A stretch of 64,000 nt of DNA, from the NCBI GenBank assembly GCA_029876055.1, contig CM056874.1, positions 8,618,001 through 8,682,000 on the forward strand. Reading direction: 5' to 3'. Below the pieces are notes generated by a model. The model saw only the letters and a program-made list of their open reading frames with translations, had not been told where the DNA came from and did no database searches. Both the position numbers and the translations under genes were made by a program. The DNA comes from Madurella fahalii (Eukaryota; Ascomycota; Sordariomycetes; Sordariales). Of the stretch, positions 57,601 to 64,000 are shown piece after piece (the stretch's first letter is position 1; the number at the start of each line of letters is the position of its first letter).

Positions 57601-58663
57601 CTAGACCGCTTGAGTTCTGCCTGGAGGTCGTGGAACTGTCCGGCCTTCCTGTCTCTGTCGGCAACGGTTCTCTCGATTGTCTGCTCGTACTCATCCAGCG
57701 TGTTTTTCAGGACCTGGTCCGTCTCAGGCAGCTCTTCGATGCGGCTACGCAGCTCTTCAATCGCGTCCTTCTTGTACTCGAGCTTCTCAGTCTTGGTCTG
57801 GAGGTCGTTCATGATCTTCAGGAAGCTGTTGGCCTGCTCGTATTTGTCTTTTATCCTAAGCGTCTCCTCGTCCATCTGTTCAAGAAGTTCGTTGCACTTG
57901 TCTCGCGCTTCCTGAATCTCCGCAGTGAGCTGACTCATGAGCCTGTAGACCTTGTCTGCTCTCTCCTTATTTGCCTTGTCCTGCGTCTCCCGCATCTTCA
58001 GTTCTCTAAGCTCCTCTCCCTTCTTTTTCCGAATGACCTTCAGGTGATCGATGACCTTGGTGTACTTCATGGCCTCGAATATCTCGTCGAATCGCTTTTT
58101 GAGAGCGGCAGGCTCGCTCATCGGCCACAGGGATTCGTCCTGATGGCAGAAGATGACGGCATCGAGGATAGCCGGGGAGACACCAAGCTTCTCGGGGACG
58201 AGTTTGTCAAGCTCCATGACCCGGGTAGAGATGACGTGGCGTTCTCCATTATTCCGCAACAGCAGGCTGCCTTCCAGCGTTTTCTGCGATCTGGTGTTCT
58301 TCTTGACGAGGAGCTGTACATTGCGCGTCACGACGTAGGATTCGCCGACGGTTGAGCGGAACGAGACTTTGACCTGGGCGCGGACATCCTTCTCGCCGGC
58401 CAGGGTCGGATCGTGGATGAAGGCGCCACCCTTGCTGTTTGGCGGGAGCTCGCCGGTAGTGGCGTACTTGAGACATTCGATAATAGTCTGGTAACATGTC
58501 AGTGACAGCGGCCAGGGACCCACTTGCACCCGAGACTCACTGTCTTTCCCGACCCATTGTAGCCGACAATCAAGGTAAGGGGTGTGTTGAAGGCGATGGC
58601 CTCCTGGTGCTGCGGTCCGAAGGAGCGCACACCAAGAATGGAAAGCTTCTCGATCCTGGACAT
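54675..58663 (-). CDS. RAD50: DNA double-strand break repair protein Rad50
   Basis: ATPase of the Mre11-Rad50-Nbs1/Xrs2 complex, which senses and tethers DNA ends, starts resection and acts at telomeres and in meiosis. Exon 1 (58663-58541) holds the Walker A motif GYNGSGKT and ends directly after its Thr; a 53-nt intron follows; exon 2 (58487-54675) is one long frame. Total 1311 residues, the family's normal length. The N-terminal half ATPase includes the Q-loop region VIFCHQDESLWPMSEP (about 148-163). Long coiled coils surround the zinc hook CYYC near residue 686. The C-terminal half ATPase has the signature [20 protein letters not shown], Walker B GLIALDEPTTNLD and the switch His in VITHDEEFL. 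All key residues are present, so the protein is expected to work. Divergent from the Y14 gene. Confidence 0.98.
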
Positions 58664-59245
58664 GACGTCGCGCTGGGATCCGGTCTAGAACCGGGGCGAT
58701 CTATCCCATCAAACGGAGCTGAATGCGCCTGTATGTATGTAGATGTAGGGTGGTAATGGGTTAGTGCCTTTCAGTAAATTAGCTGAGGAAACTGCATAGA
58801 CGTGTCTCTATTACCGAGATACTTCTTTGCGCAGGACCGGAGCGAATGCCGACTTCACTCAGTCGCCGGCGTTGGTGTTGTCGAGACGCGTGATCGTCGC
58901 GGTTTTCTGAGTGGGTGAGCAGGGGTATCAGAAGGCGCTGGTCGCGTCCTCACGGGACCTTGACCCTAGGCAGCAGCAGCAGCAGCAGCCTGGTGGGGGT
59001 TACAGGCAGAGACGGCTGTCTGGCGCCGCTCGGAGCCCACCTGGGCACTGTTCATGTCACGGAGAATTCCACTTCGCGGCAGCCCCGCGATTCGGACCTC
59101 CATCATCATATTTCCAGCCCAACGGCCACTTCCCGAGTGGTCTCGACCCCGCGCAAAGCTAGAACGCTTTCCCCCGGACCTCGTAACGTCAATTCGGTTG
59201 CTATTTATTAAACCGGTAATCTAAGCACAAACGAAAACAACAAGA
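58664..59245. promoter_or_regulatory. Divergent promoter of RAD50 (-) and Y14 (+)
   Basis: 582 bp between the start codons. A CAG repeat of seven units lies at about 58970-58991. No TATA box is obvious. Confidence 0.5.
58970..58991. repeat. (CAG)7 microsatellite in a shared promoter
   Basis: About seven CAG units between the RAD50 and Y14 starts. Confidence 0.85.
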
Positions 59246-59841
59246 ATGCCTGCCGACGAAATGGAACTCGACGAGCCCGTCTCGCCCCAGGGCGCCGGCG
59301 CCGGCGGCTCCTCGTCGGCCACCGACAATAGCTCTGCCAAGCTAGCAGCCATGCAAACCCAGACCAAGGCCACCGCCGTGCGCTCGATCGAGGGCTGGAT
59401 CGTCATGGTGACCAACGTGCACGAAGAGGCCGACGAGGAGGCCATTCACGACAAGTTTGGCGAGTTTGGCGAGATTAGGAATGTACATTTGAATCTGGAT
59501 CGCAGGACGGGCTACGTCAAGGTACGTGTATACCTACTCAGTGATTCTTTAAACTGGGTGACTACAAGGTGGCTGACGATGTATGGGGGGAACAGGGCTA
59601 CGCGCTCATCGAGTATACCACGCTAGAGGAGGCGCGCGCCGCCATTGACGGTGCCAACGGGACACAATTGCTAGATCAGACCGTGCAAGTGGACTTTGCG
59701 TTTGTGCGCCCGCCTCCAGGGAAGGCGAATGCGCGCCCTGGAGGAGGAGGAAGCGGCCCGGGAAGGACGTCGAATCGCGGTGCGAGGAGTGGGCGGAGCC
59801 GGAGCCGGAGTCCGGGTGCTGGGAAGGAAGAGGTTCTTTGA
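59246..59841 (+). CDS. Exon junction complex RNA-binding protein Y14 (RBM8A)
   Basis: Y14 pairs with Mago nashi in the exon junction complex laid down upstream of spliced junctions, with roles in mRNA export, localisation and quality control. Two exons (59246-59521 and 59596-59841) with a 74-nt intron give 173 residues, the usual size. One RRM spans about 50-133: RNP2 is WIVMVTNV and RNP1 is VKGYALIEY, which is cut by the intron after the Lys codon. The helix 1 stretch EEADEEAIHDKF and the segment HLNLDRRTGYVKGYALIEY are diagnostic for Y14, whose RRM face binds Mago rather than RNA. The N-terminus is acidic and Gly/Ser-rich; the C-terminus is Gly/Arg/Ser-rich (RSGRSRSRSPG), as in animal and plant Y14 with their SR-like tail. 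Confidence 0.96.
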
Positions 59842-60506
59842 GATGACGGAGCAGAAGAGGGTGACATGGACTGACTGAATTCTACTGACTCCAAGATCGA
59901 AGGGTGTCTCGGATGTAACGGCGAGAAGGCCATACTGGACCAAAAGCGGCCGATGTGTCGTCCGGGGGGATAGAAGACACGTCGGCGTATTGCCTCGTCC
60001 ATTTGATGGTATGCTTCACTGCGAAAATCATACCCCACCTTGCCAGCTAATTGATTCCTTCACAGGACCTCAGAATATCTAAACGTGAATTGTCCAGGTT
60101 GGAGCGTGCTGGTAGCTCTAGCAAGATAGGGCTGGTATGATTTCGAACAGAGAGGCACTAGACAGGAATAATGCTATCCAACAGCTGGATATTGGTATTC
60201 TTGCTTCCACTGACACAGACCTGCTGACGAACCCTTGATCCTGTGGCACAAGTCAAAAAATTCCTCCAGTGGATGCCTCCTAACAGCGAAGTCTCCAAAC
60301 CGCCTCTACAGGGAAATGCTTCATATAGTCACCCGCAGACCCCTTCTGCCTACTTTGGGGTTGCAATGTTTACACGTTTTACGCCTCAGCATTGGTCACG
60401 GCAACAGCAACAAACCACTGTCTGCACAGCACTTCGAGCAATCCGGGATATACGCAGGGATCTCCGGAGCAATGGAATACAACAAAAATGGTACAAGATG
60501 TCATCA
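59842..60506. other. Intergenic region between convergent genes
   Basis: Presumed 3' ends of the Y14 gene (+) and the D-lactate dehydrogenase gene (-). Nothing else supported. Confidence 0.5.
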
Positions 60507-62613
60507 TCACCACTCGGCCACTTCTCCCCGCTTGGGCTTTTGTACTCGGACGACCTTATCACAGTTGAGCAGGCAGAGAGGGTCGAAGGCCGCCTTGATC
60601 TGTGTGGTTTGGTTCAGGCTATTAGCGAACCCCTCGGGAGAAACGATTTCCGGGAGTGGAAGATGATGGATGGTCTTGCATACCTTTCTCATGGCATCCA
60701 CGGTGCTCTCGCCCAGCTCGTGGGGCAGGTAATCGCGCTTGACGAGGCCGACTCCGTGCTCGCCCTGGGAAATGAAACCGGTCAGTCGCTGCTCGTAGAG
60801 GCCAAACCCGACAACAGAGGGTCGGTGTGCCTACCGTGACGGTCCCCTCCATCTCCACCGCCCGCTTCACCATGCGGTGGACGCAGCCCTCAGCTAGCTT
60901 CCGCTCCGCGTCATTATACAACAAGATGACTGCATCATGGTTAGCCCCCCCGCATCCATGCTCGGTAGGCGTCCGAGAAGCAATAGCAACATACTATGGA
61001 AATTTCCATCTCCCACGTGCCCCACAATTGAGCTCGTCAGGCCCGAGTTCTTCAGGTCCTTCTTCGTCTCTTCGATAATATCCGGCAGCCTACTCATCGG
61101 CACCGCCACGTCCCCGGTCCACACATGGTCTCCCTCGCGCATCGAATTCATGGTACTCCACAGCGCCTCCTTCCTCGCCGACCACAGCTCCACGCGCTCC
61201 TCGGCGTCCTTGGCAAAGTCAAACGACTGCCCGCCTGCCCGCCTCGCCAGGGCACGCACAATGTCCACCTGCTCCTTGACGCCCGAGGGGGTGCCAGCGA
61301 ACTTGAAAAAGATGGTCGGTGCCTCGCGCCACTGGCGCGACGTCGTGCCGGCCGCGTTGATGAAGCGCATCTGGTCGTCGTCGAGGATCTCGACGGCGGC
61401 GACGGGGATGCCGTCGCCCACCACGCGCGCGACGCAGTCGGCCGCCTGGCGGATCGAGGGGAAGCTCGCCACGGCGACGGACGTGGAGGCGGGGACGACG
61501 CACAGCTTGAGCGTCGCCTCGGTCACGAGACCCAGCGTGCCCTCAGAGCCGATGAACAGGCGGGTGAGGTCATACCCGGCGCTGCTCTTGCGCGGGCGCT
61601 GGCGGGTCTTGATGACGGTGCCGTCGGCCAGGACGACGGTCAGAGACAGCACCCAGTCGCGCATGGTGCCGTAGCGGTAGGCGTTGGTGCCGCTGCAGCC
61701 CGTGCCGATCATGCCGCCGATGCGGGCGCCGGGGCCCGGGTCGGGTGGGAAGAAAAGGTTGTGCTCGGCTAGTTGGTCGTTGAGCTCCTCCCAGCCGACG
61801 CCCGGTTGTACGACTACGTCTAGGTCGTCTCTGTGTAGAGCGAGGATCTTGTTCATCCGGCTGAAGTCAACACAGATGCCACCGCGCGTGGGCGTGTAAT
61901 GGCCCTCGAGGCTGGTTCCACCGCTGTATCCGACCACGGGTATCCGCCGAGTGTGGCAGACCTTCATGATGCGCGAGACCTGCTCGGTTGTGGAGGGGTA
62001 GACGACGCAAAATGGCTTGTGGGAGGGATCGGATTGGTGCGACGACCAGTCGGACGTGGCGTGCTGCTTGATGTCGTCTTCAATGGTGCTGACGTTCTCC
62101 TCGCCAACGATCTCGACAAAGTCGGCCCAAGCCGCTTCAAGCTTGGCGGGCGCAATGTCGTGCCTGGGCGGTTGTATTGCGTTCAGTGGCAAGGTCGAGC
62201 TGGGATCGACATCGCGCGGATACTTAGTGCCCAGGAAGTAGCAGACGGAGCCAACAAAGAGGATAACTGGGAGTTGCCGTTAGTCGAAACATTCTAGCAA
62301 CAAGTTGATATGTATGATATGTCATACCAAAAGTAAGACTAAAGTTCTTCGACGCGCTCGACTCGGGCCTTGTCCTCGCCATACGCTCCATGTCTGCTCT
62401 CTCCTGCTGGATACGCTTCATAATGCTGTGCGTCAGCTGGCCCTTGAACGATGGGCCGTTCGACCTGGGCTTGTTGTCTCCTGTCGACGAGTAGCGGGCC
62501 ATTGTTGGCATGGTGCGGAGGGCGAGGCATGCCGGCCGTCGAGCTCCAATTGGGGTCGGACCTCTCAAGCTCTGCCCCAGGCCCTTGGGCGCTCTGCCCG
62601 CGAGCCGCGACAT
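60507..62613 (-). CDS. DLD1: D-lactate dehydrogenase (cytochrome), mitochondrial
   Basis: FAD flavoprotein of the inner membrane that oxidises D-lactate to pyruvate and passes electrons to cytochrome c. Five exons fit: 62613-62328, 62266-60995, 60929-60835, 60764-60684 and 60599-60507 (introns 61, 65, 70 and 84 nt), total 608 residues. The first 40 residues are Arg-rich (mitochondrial presequence), and a hydrophobic segment near 95-110 (VILFVGSVCYFLG) is the likely inner-membrane anchor. The FAD_binding_4 domain is clear: VVYPSTTEQVSRIMKVC, the flavin loop GYSGGTSLEGH and PDPGPGARIGGMIGTGCSGTN. The C-terminal oxidase domain has HVGDGNFH and GEHGVGLVKR, both active-site hallmarks. D-2-hydroxyglutarate dehydrogenase-type relatives exist, but the leader, the anchor and the length favour DLD1. 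The last intron has no in-frame stop and is a multiple of three. Confidence 0.95.
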
Positions 62614-63016
62614 GGCTTCAATTGGCGTCTAGCTTATGGATCGAAGGCTATTTGAGCCGCATGCCGCGTCGTCGGTGAATTCGTTGGGTCGCAGTTCGGG
62701 GATTGACAGCCCGGCGTTGTCAAAGGAAGCTTGGACCCTGGCGGGCAAAGAAAAAAAGGTCGAAAGCTCCCGTAGCCCCGCTGAAGTACAGGGCCCGGAT
62801 CCCAGAGCGCCTGGAACACGGCATCCTCCGGTTCAAGCACGCAACACCATCCAGCGGCTACACTGATAACAAGAAACCCCAGGAAAATCATGATATGTGC
62901 ACTGGAAGCGAGACGCCCACAAAAGTCAAGGTATAATTTCGACCAATCGATGTGGCACAGGCATCTACTTAGCATCAACCACCACCACCCCAAGCCGCGC
63001 GGGGTGTAAGTCGGTG
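62614..63016. other. Short intergenic region
   Basis: Contains the promoter of the D-lactate dehydrogenase gene (-) and the 3' UTR of the AT-hook gene (-) that lies upstream of it. No gene seen. Confidence 0.5.
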
Positions 63017-64000
63017 CTACTCCCACTGCCTCGGCCCTCCAGGCACAATGTGGATATTAAACGTTGGCGCTCCATGGCCTTGAACGTGTTGCAGATAAGT
63101 ATCCAGTTCGACCTCATCACTCACCGGCAGCGGCAGCTCGCCCCCTTTACCGTCTTTAATAATCCCCTCGATACCCAGACATACGGCCCCCGGCGTCTTT
63201 TGAACGGCTGCGGTTCGTATCTCGGCGATACTCCGCGAGCTGAGCGGACATATCCACTGCTGGGGGATCCCCGGAAACATAGCTGCCGATTCGGGGCGCA
63301 ACCGGAAAAAGACCGCGATAGCGCTGGATGCCGCCTGATGGTAGGCCTGCGCTTGTTGAGCGGCGGTGTAACCCTGTACGTACTGCTCGTCCATAAAGGG
63401 GTTCTGTGTCTCAGATGCAAGGAGCATGTTGGCGCCGAGTTGCGCATCCATCAACGCCTGATCCACCTGGGGTTCCACCTCGGCAGCCGGGAGTAAGCGA
63501 GACTCGGTGTGCGGGAGCGGCTTGTTCTTGTTCTTACTACCCGGGGGCCGTCCGCGGCGGCGGGGCGGAGCTGACTGTACTGGCATCTGCGAAGGGGCTT
63601 CCTCAGGTGTTTGAACCGAGGCCCGTGCAGGTGTTTGGCCAGGTGTCGTGCCCGGCGTTGACTGGGTGGCCACCGTGTTTGTGGACGTAGATGACTGCCG
63701 ATGAGCTTGCCCCGTAGTCTTAGTCTTCGACTTGGGCTGTTTCTCTTGGACCGGTTTCGGATCCCATGGTCTTTTGCCTAAGCGGAATACATCGTCTCGG
63801 TATCGTCTCGTGGCATCGCGGCATATCATGTTGATGGCCTTCATCTTCCGATGGTAATCGGGGTCCGTATGCTCAGAATTCGCGATGTTGCTGAGAAGCT
63901 CCGATCCTGCAATCCACCTTTGTTTGAGCGCCTCGAAGTAATCCAAGCCTTCCTCAAGCTTGGCTGTGAATTTTTCTTCGGCCAAGATGTTATAGAGTGA
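63017..64000 (-). CDS. AT-hook-like protein, 5' part beyond the window
   Basis: The frame is open from the right edge to the stop at 63017, giving at least 327 residues; no ATG is seen before the edge in this frame, so the start and perhaps further exons lie outside. The first 70 residues are helical (EEGLDYFEALKQRWIAG and RKMKAINMICRDATRRYRDD). Then comes a Thr/Gln/Pro-rich linker and a clear AT-hook core, RRRGRPPGSKNKNK, which in other proteins inserts into the minor groove of AT-rich DNA. The rest is an ordered region ending in hydrophobic segments (PTFNIHIVPGG). I do not recognise the full family; a chromatin or transcription role is suggested only by the AT-hook. Confidence 0.75.
   Translation of the reverse strand, partial: SLYNILAEEKFTAKLEEGLDYFEALKQRWIAGSELLSNIANSEHTDPDYHRKMKAINMICRDATRRYRDDVFRLGKRPWDPKPVQEKQPKSKTKTTGQAHRQSSTSTNTVATQSTPGTTPGQTPARASVQTPEEAPSQMPVQSAPPRRRGRPPGSKNKNKPLPHTESRLLPAAEVEPQVDQALMDAQLGANMLLASETQNPFMDEQYVQGYTAAQQAQAYHQAASSAIAVFFRLRPESAAMFPGIPQQWICPLSSRSIAEIRTAAVQKTPGAVCLGIEGIIKDGKGGELPLPVSDEVELDTYLQHVQGHGAPTFNIHIVPGGPRQWE

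Noticed and set aside
57072..58355. 427-codon open frame on the plus strand
   Set aside because: It is the antisense of RAD50; its hydrophobic, Leu-rich look comes from reading coiled-coil codons backwards, and the RAD50 frame is conserved from end to end.

Overview
The window is nuclear DNA from a filamentous ascomycete. The evidence is short spliced introns (about 51-113 nt) with GT..AG ends, compact genes on both strands, GC-rich coding sequence, and a protein set typical of Sordariomycetes: a Tim10 small Tim, a fungal hybrid histidine kinase, an STB6-type Sin3-binding protein, an F-box protein and a GH79 remnant. The gene texture and long low-complexity tracts fit Sordariales, perhaps Chaetomiaceae. 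That placement is inference; I have no marker that fixes the genus.

Layout. 1-4.3 kb: no recognisable gene. 4.3-7.0 kb (+): Ser/Pro-rich orphan protein. 9.6-11.4 kb (-): succinate-semialdehyde dehydrogenase. 12.4-14.2 kb (+): a GH79 beta-glucuronidase-like gene broken by frameshifts. 14.8-15.7 kb (-): four-pass membrane protein. 18.5-23.2 kb (+): hybrid histidine kinase. 25.6-27.5 kb (-): PH-domain protein with Ala/Glu-rich tails. 27.5-33.7 kb: a 6.2 kb block with no supportable gene. 33.7-36.7 kb (+): F-box protein. 37.8-39.6 kb (-): mitochondrial lysyl-tRNA synthetase, divergent from TIM10 (+, 40.1-40.5 kb). 41.1-43.9 kb (-): STB6 family. 44.9-46.3 kb (+): RMD5/GID2. 48.2-49.5 kb (-): UPF0658 Golgi membrane protein. 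52.2-54.3 kb (+): PP4 regulatory subunit R2 (PSY4). 54.7-58.7 kb (-): RAD50. 59.2-59.8 kb (+): Y14 of the exon junction complex. 60.5-62.6 kb (-): D-lactate dehydrogenase (cytochrome). 63.0-64.0 kb (-): AT-hook protein running off the right edge.

Most genes are unrelated housekeeping functions, as usual in fungal genomes. Two neighbour relations make functional sense. The mitochondrial LysRS and TIM10 share a 576-bp divergent promoter. PSY4 (dephosphorylation of DNA-damage checkpoint targets) and RAD50 (break repair) are convergent with 336 bp between them. The left half (1-33 kb) is gene-poor and contains the pseudogene; the right half is dense.

I rebuilt exon structures by hand from splice signals and checked that the summed exon lengths are divisible by three. 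Where a start or junction stays doubtful I say so. I found no rRNA, CRISPR array, intact transposon or convincing tRNA. No clearly new system is evident. The best leads are the decayed GH79 gene, the frame break in PSY4, a microsatellite-coded tail on the mitochondrial LysRS, and introns without in-frame stops that could give longer isoforms.
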